From: Pegoplata infirma
Lineage: Eukaryota; Arthropoda; Insecta; Diptera; Anthomyiidae
DNA length: 64,000 nt
Direction of reading: 5' to 3'
Assembly: GCA_963921195.1 (NCBI GenBank)
Contig: OY992536.1
Coordinates: forward strand, 91,803,007 to 91,867,006
The translations under genes and the position numbers were made by a program. A model generated the notes under the pieces. It saw only the letters and a list, made by a program, of their open reading frames with translations. It ran no database searches and had not been told where the DNA came from. Positions 44,302-56,232 of this stretch are shown one piece after another (positions within the stretch are counted from its first letter, which is position 1; the number at the start of each line of letters is the position of its first letter).

Positions 44302-44748
44302 AGTAAAACTGCATTTACAGTTTTTCTTTTCGCGGTCCTGTTTCCTTTTTAAAGGACTTCAAAGTTTTAAAGGATCAAGTTTTATAAAATATTTTTTTTT
44401 AATATTTGTACTTGTCCTAGCATGCCACTAGTGAAAGCAAATGCAAGAGGGGGATCTCCCCTAATTTTTTGATGTCATTATTTACATATCAGGAAAAAGG
44501 AGGTAAGTTACGTCCTTTCAAAAATTTATCCTTCAATATCATTCAAAATTTTCAACAAAATATTTTGATAACGTTTTCAAATGACTTTATTAACATCCTG
44601 TTATCCTGATTTGGCAAATCACCAGTAACATCCTTATACAAGTATAAATATTATAAAAATATTTTACAAAATGTATCCTTTAAAACTTTGAAATCCTTTA
44701 AAAAGGAAACATGATCACAAAATGAAAAACTGTAAATGCAGTTTTACT
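44302..44748. mobile_element. Inverted-repeat element AGTAAAACTGCATTTACAG
   Basis: AGTAAAACTGCATTTACAG and its complement at 44730..44748 are exact. Arms of about 110 bases (CCTTTTTAAAGGACTTCAAA and complement) enclose a unique centre of about 200 bases. Confidence 0.75.
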
Positions 44749-44875
44749 CCATTTGATCTGTACTTTCAGGCGTATATCATCCAGTTAAAGTTTAATATTG
44801 GATGTTGGACGGTGTTATTGGTGTAAATAATGCGCCCTCTATGTATGTTGCAATATCAAGGAGAGATCTTCAAAT

Positions 44876-45075
44876 TAGAGATGGGCACATGAGCAGATTA
44901 GAGAGTGATTCACAATTCACGTGTGATCAAGCGTAAGTGTGACTGAATTCAATTTTACTCACGTGGCTGTGAGTAAGTGTGAGTGGAGAAAAAAATGCGA
45001 GAGTGTGCGTGTGTAAGATTTTGCGTAAATGAGTGTGCGTGAGTCAATTTCTTTGCGTGAGTTTGCGTGATTTAT
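44876..45075. mobile_element. hAT-like end fragment with GTGAGT-rich interior
   Basis: AGAGATGGGCACATGAGC is related to the end of the element at 46141. GTGAGTGTGCGTGAGT-type repeats follow. The opposite end was not found. Confidence 0.4.
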
Positions 45076-45229
45076 TTCTCTTCATATTTCCTTTCGTACC
45101 AAAAACAGCAACATAACAATTGTCAAATTTGGCTTAACTTAAGATTTCATCACGAAAAAAGCAAAAAAAAAAAATTAACAATTTCGCTAAACTTTAAATT
45201 TTGCTGAAAATTTTCAAAGATTTTTGAAA

Positions 45230-45797
45230 TTTTAGTTTTTGAAATTTGTACCTAAATTTTTATATGGGGGACCAAAAATGGTCTAATTATATTCCGATGT
45301 GATAAGGTTATAAAACTACACGTTAATCGCCTTAAAACAAAATTTTTATCAAATATTTCCATTTTTATAAATTTGGAGGGAATTATTTGAATGTCGGGGG
45401 GTGGTTTGTATGGGGACTACGAGAAGGACTGACCCGATTTCTTTGAAATTTGGAATGATGATTCGCCTACAAAATTTGATTACCTGTTAAATATCAAAGC
45501 GATATCTATTATAATACGATTATTAGAGTCATTTAAGCCTAAACCAAAGGGGGACCGATTTTTTTCCAATTTCAATGGGCTTCGTCCCTGAATTGGTTGA
45601 AAATTGCGACCTGTATCGTGCTTAAACCGATAGATGGACAGACGGACGGACGGACATCGCCAAATCGACTCAAAAAGTAATTCTGTGTCGATCGGTATAC
45701 TTGAAGGTAGGTCTAGGACCAATATTTCGGGTAGTTACAAACATCAGCACAAACTCATTATACCCTGTACCACAGAGTGGTGTAGAGTATAAAAATC
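45230..45797 (-). mobile_element. INE-1-like element, type C
   Basis: At the high side TGTACCACAGAGTGGTGTAG forms the 5' hairpin region. GACCAATATTTCGGGTAGTT, CGGACATCGCCAAATCGACT and AAACCGATAGATGGACAGAC are complements of the type C order seen at 6697. Confidence 0.75.
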
Positions 45798-46140
45798 TGT
45801 GTAGATAAATGTTTTTTTAAATATATTTAATATTTTTTTAGAAATAGTCCTGAAATTGGAGCATTTTTGATAATAAAGTAGAATTTCGAAATATTGGGGT
45901 GCGAGCTCGAGTAAAACTGTCAGTACACACTTAAAGTATGGGAGCTCACCTTTCTAAAACATCCAAAAACGTTTGCTCCAACACGCCAATTTTTTAGATA
46001 TTGACGTTTTAGTTAGGTAGCTCTTGTAAAAAAATGTTTAGAATGAAAAAAAAAAAAAAAACAAGTATATTGTGTTACTTGTTTTCAATTTAGTTTTATT
46101 TTGTTTTCTATCCAAAGCAATTGTTTTTTATGGTTTATAT

Positions 46141-46379
46141 CAGAGATGGTCGCGTGAAGAACTTTTGACTCACGCACACTCATGCTCACAAAATACTCAC
46201 GCTCCCGGAATACTCTCACTCAGAAAAACTCATCAAATTAAAAAATATTTTTTGTGCTTTCTCTTCTCTACTGGATGGGCAACATTAATATAAAATCCTA
46301 TTGTAATGTTAGAATTTGTTTACGAAAACGCGTTATTCACGTGCGTTAACGAAAATGTTGTGGCACTCGAGCACCTCTA
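46141..46379. mobile_element. Short hAT element, TSD GTTTATAT/GTTAATAT
   Basis: CAGAGATGGTCGCG and GAGCACCTCTA are inverted ends, flanked by 8-mers that match at 7 of 8 positions (46133..46140, 46380..46387). CTCACGCACACTCATGC-like repeats fill it. 239 bases. Confidence 0.65.
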
Positions 46380-46429
46380 GTTAATATATATAGAGATGTA
46401 TGCCTGAGTTTTTTCAAAAGATTTGATTA

Positions 46430-46610
46430 AAAACAAATGAATTCTACGTCGTTCCCTGTTTCATTCCATTTTGTTCTCCATGCTATTTTATTTTGTTCCC
46501 TATTCCATTTCGCTCCTAGTTCCACTTCATTTCGTTCCATGTAGGTTTCATTCCATTCCATATAATATGGTTTCGTTCCTTTCCATAGAAACTCAGTAGG
46601 TATAAAAAGT
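46430..46610. repeat. Degenerate TTCCATTTCGTTCC simple repeat
   Basis: Variants of GTTCC and ATTCCATTTCGTT recur more than ten times without a strict period. Confidence 0.6.
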
Positions 46611-46639
46611 ATCATTTGACCATACTTTTACACGTTTTT

Positions 46640-47240
46640 ACTCCAAGAACGTTAAATTTCTAAAAATGTTTATCTCTTGCATGATAAGGAGGGTCCTACA
46701 TGTCAATTCTACGGTCTTTATTTCGATAGGTACAAAAAATGACCAATTTCTACCTCCTTTCTGTCCCCTCAGAATCAAAAACTTTTTAAATATTTTTTTT
46801 TTGCTGGAGTTTACTAGATTCAACATTTTAAGTTTTTATGACCATTATTTTAGGAAATCGAAAAAGCACCAAAGTATAAATTTGTACCCCTTTTATCCTC
46901 TTATTATCAGAAAGTCCGAAATGTCTTTTTCAGAATGTTTTGTTTCTAGTAAGGATCCTGCATTCCAAAAATCATGTTTTAATGACCATTATTACAGGAA
47001 ATCTAAAAAGTACCAAACTACACTTTTTACACTTTTAGAATCTTAACTTTCTTAGAAGTCAAATTTATTCACTAGATCCTACATTCCAAATTTCTAGAAC
47101 CATTATTTCAGGAGATAAAAAAGTACCAAAGTACACATTTTTTACCTTAAATTTCTAAAAGGTATCTTTCTAAGAATGGTTTTTGCTGAAGGGTCCTATA
47201 TTTAAAATTTCAAGTTTCGAAGTCCATTATTTAAGGAGAA
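46640..47240. repeat. Tandem repeat of about 130 to 150 bases, four degenerate units
   Basis: Units contain GGGTCCTACAT or GATCCTGCATTCC, TTTTATGACCATTATTT, AGGAAATCGAAAAAGCACC and a pyrimidine-rich stretch (for example starts near 46690, 46815, 46955, 47080 and 47200). The 126-codon frame through it is a by-product. Confidence 0.55.
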
Positions 47241-48200
47241 AGAAAATTATTTGCATCACCACAGGTCAAATAATATCAAAACAGCCGTCTTGACACAAAT
47301 TTCAATCAATAAAGAAAAACTTTCATTAAATTTTAATCTCAAACTCACAAATTCCTAATAGATCCTTTTTCTAAAGATTTTGTAACTGCCAGTGGCGGCA
47401 TTTCTCTTTCACTCTATATTCCAACAATCGATTTTGAAAAGATAGCCGAACTCATTATCACAGGATGCTAACATATCTAAGACGCCATCAAAACAATGGC
47501 TAAAATAAAACAAAGCGCTACGTAAATTATGTCAAAATAGGTGTGAGCAGTCAATAAACTATGATAGTTTATGTGACAAATTGACAGGTGGTGTAGGTAG
47601 AAATAAAGAAGGAATAACACAAAATATGAAGATTACAAGTAGTCGTGTTAAATAGAGATTTAATGTTAAGATAACAACATTAAGGAATTTAACAAAATCA
47701 AGAAAACATTTTTTTTTTGTACTACAAAAAAAAATGTAAAACAAAATAAATAGAATTCAAAATTAAATTCTTTAAGGTTTTTCAATGAAATGAAAATTTT
47801 AAAATTGTTTGTAGCCAAAAACATTTCAATAAATTGTATAATTAAGTTTAGGTAATTTATGTATATTTTTCTAGTTCTGTTTTTATTTAAAATATACATA
47901 AATTGTTTTTAATTATTTAATTTAATGGCAAAAATATGAAATTAAAAAAAAACGTTCCCCTAAAAAAAAAAACTGCCAACAAAGGTTCCTCTGGTGTCCT
48001 CAACGATTTTATTGCAATTCGTGTCTATTGTTGGAAAAATTCAAGAAAAAGGATAAACTTCTGTTTTTATATATATTTGATTAGAGTTTTATTCTAGCTC
48101 GAGGTCCTAAAATATTTCTATTTATGATATTGTCATAATAGAGTATTTTTAATTTATTGCTTTAAAAAAGTTACTCATCTCATAGTATATATGTACTGAT
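47241..48200. other. AT-rich DNA without recognisable feature
   Basis: No repeat family or exon was recognised. The last 100 bases grade into the decayed retrotransposon. Confidence 0.35.
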
Positions 48201-49717
48201 CCGTTTCATCCCCACTAAGGAATCTTCAGCAGGTTTTAGAGAATCATTGTGGGTTTTTTATTGTTGTTTTACGATTTTATTTGGTTGGGATAGCTGTGCC
48301 CCAAGAGGGTGTTCTCTCTCCGTTATTGTAGTAATTTGTAGTTAACTCCCTTTTCCGCACTCGTTTCTCAAGGCCCTTTAAATAGTCTGCAATAAAAAGC
48401 CGACTGATATCGACTTTATTAACAAGGGCCCTATACTGAGCGCCTCTAAGAGATAGTTTGAGTTTCTGAAAAATTACTTAAAATAGTCTGCAGTAAAATG
48501 TACACCGATATTGCCTACTTTAACATGAGCACCACACTGGGCGCCTCAATTAACGCAATGTTAGGCATGCTTCTTTTAGACTTATGTATCTAGGAGATAG
48601 TATTGGTTTCTGGAAAGACGATTCAAATTGCCTGCAGTGAAATGCAGAACGATATCGACTTTATGAACATGGGCCCTACACTGGGCGCCACTTCTAACGC
48701 TATGTTGGACATTCTTCATTTGGACTATCCAAGAGATAGTAATGAGATATTTATGCAGGTTTCGTAAAAGTGGAACATGTCATGGCAGGTACAATTCGGG
48801 ACATGGTGAACTGTTCAATTGAAGTACTTCTCCGATGTTTACTATGCTTTTGAAAATTTTTCCTCTTATAGCGATTTTGGAAAAAATTTCAGTGTGAGCT
48901 TCCTGAGCTGTAACGATTTTAAATTTCAAGAGGGCAACTCATCGACATGTTAATAAACTAATGTGGACAGAGATTTTGAACAAGAAGTTTTTCGTTTGCT
49001 TTAGATTTTCTGATTTAATCGGAGAGCTACTGAAATGGGGTCTGATAGCTTCAAGTGAAAATTGGATGTACCTTGCAGTTATCAGACCTTTTGTGTTGAG
49101 AAATATTTAAACTGTCGTTTACAAAGAGAATTAGGAACTACAGCTTATATTAGCACTGAACAGTTTATCGTAAATAAACTTAATTATGCTAAAAAAAAAC
49201 TACAAGAAGCGGTTGCTTTGGGCTTCGGGTTACTATGGGCCCTACTATGAGCGCCATTTTAACGCTTTGTTGGACAAAATTAACACCTCCTAAGGGTTAG
49301 CTGAAATAACTGCAAAGAACTACTACTTTGAAAGTTACGAGAGCTATGTGCTCTGAACTGGGCGCCATTCTAAACGCTTTGTTATACATACTTATCACAT
49401 CTTAATGGGTAGTCATTATATCAATATGAAGGCTTCTTAAATGTGGAATAAGATTCGTGATTGTAAGTTAGAAGTCATGGTCACTGTTTAATAAAATTTC
49501 GGAAACTTGTCCTATATTTGTTAGGCCTTTGGACAGCCTATATTCTTGCATCTAGTTTGGCAGAAAATTGAATGTGATCTATTCGAGTAGAAAGACTTGG
49601 ACAACCCAGAACTACTTGGTAAGTACTCCAATACTTTTATCACAGTGCGAGTTAGAAAATTTGGTTAGTACTTACAAGGGGAATTTTTGTATTTTTCTCA
49701 ATATGACGAAAAGTTGT

Positions 49718-49980
49718 GCATGTTTGTACACGTTCTTAGCACACACAGATAGGTTTTTCAAAGACCTTTCATTTGATATGTAACATGACTAAGTTTCTTT
49801 GCATAATATAGGAGATAAACGAAAAAAACTGAAAAATGGCATTGTCTTTCCCCTTCTTTGTACCCCCAAAATATGAATTTGGGCCGCTAAAAAAAATACG
49901 TGTCCCTTTAGTTGTTCTGCTCTACAAAATAAAACCAATTCCATAAAGATCTGCGGGTGACACTAGGGAGACTTTTAGCC
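49718..49980. repeat. 265-bp repeat shared with 37520..37785
   Basis: CACGTTCTTAGCACAC, ATAGGTTTTTCAAAGACC, GGCATTGTCTTTCC and GGTGACACTAGGGAGACTT occur in the same order in both places. The other copy is part of an INE-1-like element. Confidence 0.75.
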
Positions 49981-50040
49981 TGTGGGGAAAATGGTAACAG
50001 TTTTACAGTCATGAGTCGAAACTCTAATATAACAGAGAAT

Positions 50041-50700
50041 GCGATCTTAATTTTTACGGACGGATCGAAGATGCCGATGGGTACGGGTTCGGGAGTAAGT
50101 ATATTCTGAATGGCTTGAAGTCGAGGCCTCATCGAGACTTCCGGACAAGTGTAGTGTTTTTCAGATGATTATGACAAGGGAACTTAATCCCTGTGCCATT
50201 AACATTTTTGTGGACAGTCTTTCAGCCCTAAAGGCTTTGGAATCAAACACTGTGAAATCGGAAATTGTTAGAAACTATATACAATCCCTTAATCGAATCA
50301 GTCAGAATGCAGTCAAGCTTATCTGGGTCCCTGGACATAGTGGGGTCGCGATCTTAATTTGTACGGACGGATCGAAGATGGCGATGGGTACGGGTTCGGG
50401 AGTATATATTTTGAATGGCTTGAAATCGAGGCTCCATCGAGACTTCCGGACAAGTGTAGTGCTTTTCAGATGATTATGACAAGGGAACTTATTCCCTGTG
50501 CAATTAACATTTTTGTGGACAGTCTTGCAGCCCTAAAGGCTTTGGAATGAAACACTGTGAAATCGGAAATTGTTTGAAACTATATACAGTCCTTTAATCA
50601 AATCAGAATCCCTTAATCAGAACACTGTTAAGCTTTTCTTGGTCCGTGAACATAGTGGGGTCGCTGGAAACGAATTTGCTGATATGTGCTAGGAATGGCT
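50041..50700 (+). pseudogene. Duplicated RNase H domain of the retrotransposon
   Basis: RNase H degrades RNA in RNA-DNA hybrids during retrotransposition. The island reads FTDGSK (about 50052), then NIFVDSLSALKALE and LIWVPGHSGV (to about 50345). It then jumps back to CTDGSKMAMGTGSG (about 50358), IFVDSLAALKALE and HSGVAGNEFADM (about 50650). The catalytic Asp positions are recognisable in both copies, and the 307-base offset is constant, so one segment was tandemly duplicated. The frame 50165..50473 spans the junction. Confidence 0.85.
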
Positions 50701-50859
50701 CTGAGTCGGTGTGGAAACAGATTGACATCTGGGTTTATATAATGGAATTGATTAACGAATCCGATTCTGGTCCGATCTAGAACCACAAATAGTTTAAAAT
50801 TTGGTTGGTACTTAGAAATCTTTCAAGCAGTTGGGAAAATGCCATCAGTTTTACAGTTA

Positions 50860-51075
50860 TAAAAGAGAATGCGATCTCAATTTTTACTAACGGATCGAAG
50901 ATAGAGATTGGCCCGGTGTCAGGAGTATATTCTAAATGCCTTGACATCAAGGCCTCTTCGAAAAGTGTAGTGTTTTTTAGATGATTATGACAAGGGGTCC
51001 CTGTGCCATAAACAGTTTTGTTGGCTGTCATGAAGGCTTTGAAATCATACACTGTGAAATTGGATTTCTTAGGAA
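50860..51075 (+). pseudogene. Third, more decayed copy of the RNase H segment
   Basis: GCGATCTCAATTTTTACTAA, CGGATCGAAGATAGAGATTG and TAGATGATTATGACAAGGG are diverged versions of the two earlier copies. Small deletions destroy every frame. Confidence 0.7.
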
Positions 51076-51482
51076 CACTGTCAAATCCTAAGAGGACAAA
51101 AGTCTTCTTACTTTTGGAAAACAAACGGTTAGCCTAGTAGTGCGAGTACTGACAGGACACTGTATAATCGATCAAATGGTCGTGCGTATCGAATTCTCCG
51201 ACAGGGAGTATTGTAGGAGTTGTGGCGAAGTGGAGGAGAAGGAGTGAGTGAACCACTTGTTGTGTGAATTTGGGCAAAGATTTTTCGATGACTTAAAATC
51301 CCTAAACCGTCTCTCATTGACTTCTCTAACAGAATTTCGTAGGAAATCGGGGTGATTTAAGAAGTTAAGCTTTGTATCAGAAGCAAAGTAGGGAAATAAC
51401 AATTAAGGGAATCACAATGGGCCTTATAGTACTCGATTTAATTCTCCATATGCCGACGCCCATCCAACCTAACCTAACAGAC

Positions 51483-52255
51483 TGAATGAAATGTTTGATA
51501 TTTTGGACGTGATTTTAGTAATTGAAAGTTCTTTAAGGGATAGGATAATCAATATCGTGAAAATTTTATGACAATTAGTATTATTTTAAACAATTCTTCC
51601 TGTTTAAATATACTTATGTTTATGATTAACTAAATTTTAAATAGGAAAAATTTTAAAATTACATAAATAAATTAGACCCCATTATATTTTTAAAATTAAC
51701 CAAAAGAATTTTAATTTGAAATACTGCAACGAATTATTTTCTCATACCACTTACAAAATACACGATATTCTATTAAAACCAAAACCAAATGACTCATAAG
51801 GGACACATTTAAACGAAAAAGTCTTTCTTTTAATAATCAAATTTGTTTGAAATCAACAAAAAAGGGGGAAACCTAATTTTTTAATTTAATGCATGGATGC
51901 TACAAAAATTAGTTGCAGTTTATAGCAAATTATGAATAGTCTAATTTTAAAAATAGACTAGACATTAAATAGTGCTTTAGAACAATAAGAAAAATACTTT
52001 GCTAGATGCTCCAAAAAAGGGCACATAATTTTGTTTTGTTATTTTATTCCCCATGGAACGTTAAGAGTTTAAACAGAACATAAACGGCACGGTATGGAAC
52101 TTTTTTAGGGTTGGAGAAATGGATTTTAAAGTCGGAACAGAACGAAAATTTTAAAGTGACAGTGACAGTTTATAAATTTACTATGTTTAGTAATATTTTC
52201 CAAAAATATACTTAATTTTTTCTCATCGCCGTTATTGTTTCGGGGTTACTTTCTG
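51483..52255. other. AT-rich DNA without recognisable feature
   Basis: No repeat family, exon or RNA was recognised between the retrotransposon 3' end and the next repeat array. Confidence 0.35.
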
Positions 52256-54056
52256 AGACTGTTATTTTCGTAATCGTCGACCTTGCCGTGCTTTTTCCGT
52301 TTTAGGCCCAAAAGCTTTCTTATGTTATACAAACTGTGTGTGTGCGTCACATGTAAAATAATTTTGGTGACTGTTTTATCTGTCAAATCATTGATGCGAA
52401 CTTTATAGTTCATAAACAGGCCTTTATAGATTTCATGAACATGGGTCCTGCGCTAGGCGCCATTTTTTACGCAATGTTGGACATGCTTCTTTGGACATAC
52501 AAATCTAAGATATAGTCATGGGATATTTATTCAAGCTCCGCAAAAGAGGAACATGACATGGAAAATATAATTCAGAGCATGGTGAACTGTTCAGTTGGAA
52601 CTTTTTTCCGTGCTTGTTCACTTTTATATCAAAAAGCTCCCTTACGTTATTCAAACTGTGTGTGTGTGTCACATGTTAAATAATTTTATTGACAGTTTTA
52701 TCTGTCAAATCAATGTTTACAAGTTTTTAGTTCATAAACATACCTTTAAAGATGTCATGAACATGGGCCCTACACTGGGCGCCATTTTTAACCCCATGTT
52801 GGACATGCTTCTTTGGAAATATAAATGCAAGAGATAGTCATGACATATTTATTCAAGCTTCGCAAAAGTGGAAAATGACATGGAAAGTATAACTCAGAGC
52901 ATGGTAAACAGTTCAATTGGAACTTTTTTCCGATGCTTACTATGCTTTTGGTAAATTTGACTTCTTACAGCGATATTGACAGAAGTTCGATATGAAACTT
53001 CCGAGCTGGAAAGCATTCAACGTGGATTCTCTGTTAGGTCTTCCATCTGTCTACAAAGAGCTTTAGCTGCTACGGTGACTATTAGAACTCCTAGGTCGTC
53101 GTTGTAAAAGTTATTTTGGAAATGCATCTTTTGGTCTTCAAATCCACGGAGTAGTCAAAAAATCATAATGCAGGCTTCAAAAAGGAACATGGAGTAAAAC
53201 AATGCACGTTTGGGCAGCGATTTTAAATATTCGAATTTTTCCAAATTTTTTGACAAATCTAATATATAAGACCTTGCGGAAATGAGTTCCGTTTTACTTT
53301 TTGGCACGGTATGAAAATTCAATTTATTTAATTTTATGATGGTTTATCTCGAAGTTATATCTGTTAAATAAATGTTGACAACTTTTAAGTTCATAAACAT
53401 ACCTTTATGGATTTCATGAACATGGGCCCTACACTGGGCGCCATTTTTAACGCTATGTTGGACATGCTTCTTTGGACATACAAATCCAAGACATAATCAT
53501 GAGATATTTATTCAAGCTTCGCAAAAGTGGAATATGACATGGGAAGTACAATTCAGAGCATGGAGAACTGTTCAATTGGAAGTTTTTTTCCAATGTTTAC
53601 TTATGCTATTTTACCTGTTACAGCGTTTTTGACAGAAGTTCGATGTGAATTTTCCGAGCTGAAAAGCTCTCAACGTGGATTTGATCTTAGATCTTTCATC
53701 CGTCTACAAAGAGCTTTAGGCACTACGGTTACTTTTAGCAATACCCAGTTCGTCATTTGAAAGCAATTTTGGATATTCATCTTTTGGTCTTCAAATCCAT
53801 GGGGTATTCAAAAGATCTTTATGCAGGCTTCACAAAAGTGGAACATGGAGTAAAACAATGAACGTTGGGGCTGCCCAAAGGGATCTTCAGCACTTTGCCG
53901 TGCTTGTTCTGTTTTATGTCCAAAAGCTCCCTTATGTTATACAAACTCTGTGCGTGTGTTACATGTGAAAAAATTTTGTTGACATTTTTATCTGTCAAAT
54001 CAATGTTGACAACTTTATAGTTCATAAACTATATAACGTAGTCAAAATCTTAATAA

Positions 54057-54950
54057 ATGGGGATAATGCTATAGACTGCAGAACATAGTTTTTGAAGTCA
54101 ACCACACAAAAAAGATAGACATTATATTTAGAAAAACTATTTTAATTTTCAAGAATGTTTGTTTATGTGGTAAGTTGACAAAGGAAAAAAAATAAATTCT
54201 GTGACAATTTAAAAACATTATGAAAATGAGAAAAATTATTTTATAAATACTTTGTTTACTAGATTTTACTACATAAATTCACACATATTTTAACGTGAAA
54301 TCAGCCATTATTTTAAATGGGTAAAGGAGGAAAAGAATCCGTTTTTTTTTATAGAATTATTTAATTAAAGTTTTTTTTTTAAATGAATTTTTTTAAAAAA
54401 AATAACTTTTTAATCAGTCATGGCATCATCATAGACATTATTTACTGTCTAGTCTATTTTATGGATTTTTTTTATTTATTTAGAAATCCAAAAATGCAGC
54501 CCTGTTTTTATTATTTGACACAAACTTAAAAAAATTTTAATTGCCTGTCAACAAAATTGGTTCAATGTTGTTAATTGTTTGTGATTTTGAAATGCAATGA
54601 ACTTGAAATGAAAAGTCCTAGACTTTGTTTTTTTTCTACTGTTTCTTATTTTGTATTTTATATCCACCATATGTCTAAGTTAACAATGATGCCAGACAGA
54701 CTTTTATTCAAAATGAAAAGAAAAAAATCAAAAAAAAAACCTTGATGAACAGTTTGTATTATAAAAACAGATATTTTTCATGTTCATCTCGAGAATTTGA
54801 GGTGCCATTATATAAGAAATACCAAAAAAAATATTTTTAGAACTAAACTAATGTAATGTAAAAATACAAGAATTTTTTATATTATTTTGCACTAAATTAA
54901 ATTAAAATAAAGAAGAAACAAATTTGTTCTATACAAAAATTACTGCATTT
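54057..54950. other. AT-rich, apparently unique DNA
   Basis: No feature was recognised. Stops are frequent in all frames. Confidence 0.35.
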
Positions 54951-54954
54951 AAAA

Positions 54955-55780
54955 ATCAAGTGAGAGTGTTAAATTTGGGTATGTCGAATATCCAACATGT
55001 AAAAAATATTAAAAAAAAAATTTACTGTTGCGTTTTAGGGGGAGGGGGTCAGATACTAAGGGCTTGAGATAATAAGAGCTACAAAGTGTCATTTTTATAA
55101 AATCTGCTCCTACTGCTCTAACTGCCCCAAGGGTGCCCCTAGTGAGAGTGTTAAAATCGGCTTTGCCGAATCTTTAACGTCCTCCAATATGTACAAAATA
55201 CTAAAAAATTTACAGTTTCGTTTTTGGGGGAGGGGGGTTGCATAATGGGGCTTCCATACAAAGTGCCATTATTATAAAATTTGCTCCTACCGCTCTAACT
55301 GCCTCAAGGGTGCCCCAAGTGACGTCAAATGTGTGACCGACCCAAAATATTTTGTAAACCTCAACATTTTGTTAGAATATACATATTATCTATTTGCAAC
55401 CCTTACGGAAGTCCCCATAAATTTTTTATTTTATTTTTGTTAAATCAGATCCCACCGTTCTAATGCTGGCCCCTAGAAAATTTACAGTTTGGGTTTAGGG
55501 GGAGGGAGGTTGTATGATGGGGCTTCCTTACAAAGTGCCGTTGTTATAAAATCTGCTCCTACCACTCTAACTGCCCCTAGTGTGACCGACCACAAATATT
55601 TTTTCAACCCCAACATTTTCTTAGAATAATATACATATCATCTATCTTCAACCCTTAATTTTTTTTTTTTTAATCAGATCCTACCGCTCCCATGTTGGCT
55701 TCGAAAGGGTGAAATGTTACACCAACTATCATTAATTTTTTCGCCCCAAAATTTTTTTTAACATACCCACCTAGTACCTT
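54955..55780. repeat. INE-1-like 3' end plus triplicated GCTCCTACCGCTCTAACTGCC module
   Basis: TCAAGTGAGAGTGTTAAATT at 54957 and GTGAGAGTGTTAAAATCGGC at 55142 are type A INE-1 3' ends. Each is followed by a G-rich piece (TTTAGGGGGAGGGGG) and GCTCCTAC(C/T)GCTCTAACTGCC. The third unit starts near 55480. Offsets are about 194 and 272 bases. GTGTGACCGACC..AAATATTTT appears twice. Confidence 0.6.
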
Positions 55781-56232
55781 CACTAACTAAGGGGGATCCC
55801 ATAATGACTTTTTTCTACTAGACCTAAAAATTATGGGCCACATATTTGATGACAATCAAATTAAATTAACCCGTGCCAAAAATTTCGATTTTTTCCAACG
55901 GTCAGGAAATTAACAAAAAAAAAAATTTAAATTATTTTGTCTTTAACCCTTTTATGAAGCTTGAGACAGATTTTCATTTAAAATTAATGTGAGTCAAATC
56001 AGATCATTTTAGCCCATGGCGCCATTCGATCAAAATTTTTGGTTTTTAAGAACATTTTTACAAAAAACTTTAAACATTGATCAAAGAGCGCCATGGGTCG
56101 GCAGAGGTAATTGGGGTCACTAGAAGTCACGCAAGAAATTACATTGGGCCCATGAAAATAGCCAAATAAAGTAAAGTTGTAAAGTTTGCACAAAAAATTT
56201 GTTTTTCTATTTTTTAAAAATTTTGATTCTTT
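55781..56232. repeat. Dispersed-repeat DNA
   Basis: GTGAGTCAAATCAGATCATTTTA and CCATGGCGCC match text near 39755 and 40945. No gene was recognised. Confidence 0.4.

Larger units (their letters stand above)
48200..51482 (+). pseudogene. Decayed non-LTR retrotransposon (jockey/R1-like), ORF2 remnants
   Basis: Three islands survive in order. At 48293..48349 AVPQEGVLSPLL is the reverse transcriptase PQGGVLSPLL-type motif, followed by two stops and FVVNSL. At 50050..50700 lies an RNase H region. At 51209..51270 a C-x2-C..H..C array (YCRSCGEVEEK then VNHLLCEF, broken by TGA) matches the C-terminal zinc knuckle of such ORF2 proteins. The 3' end at about 51463 is CCTAACCTAAC. Frameshifts and stops are frequent, and INE-1-related and other repeats interrupt the RT to RNase H interval. 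It cannot make an active protein. Confidence 0.8.
48370..54056. repeat. Diverged repeat family around GGGCCCTACACTGGGCGCC
   Basis: Clear units lie near 48530, 48668, 49240, 49352, 52443, 52765 and 53425. They contain TTCATGAACATGGGCCCTAC, ACTGGGCGCCATTTTTAACG, TATGTTGGACATGCTTCTTT and ATGAGATATTTATTCAAGC. Longer units add ACAGCG..GACAGAAGTTCGAT and GTCTACAAAGAGCTTTAG. At 52260..54050 they form a tandem array with offsets of about 322 and 660 bases. Units flank and interrupt the decayed retrotransposon. A plus-strand frame (..FMNMGPTLGAIFN..) is partly shared between units but always broken. I do not recognise the family. Confidence 0.7.

Noticed and set aside
46666..47046. 126-codon plus-strand frame
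   Set aside because: It runs through a degenerate 130- to 150-base tandem repeat and shows no domain.
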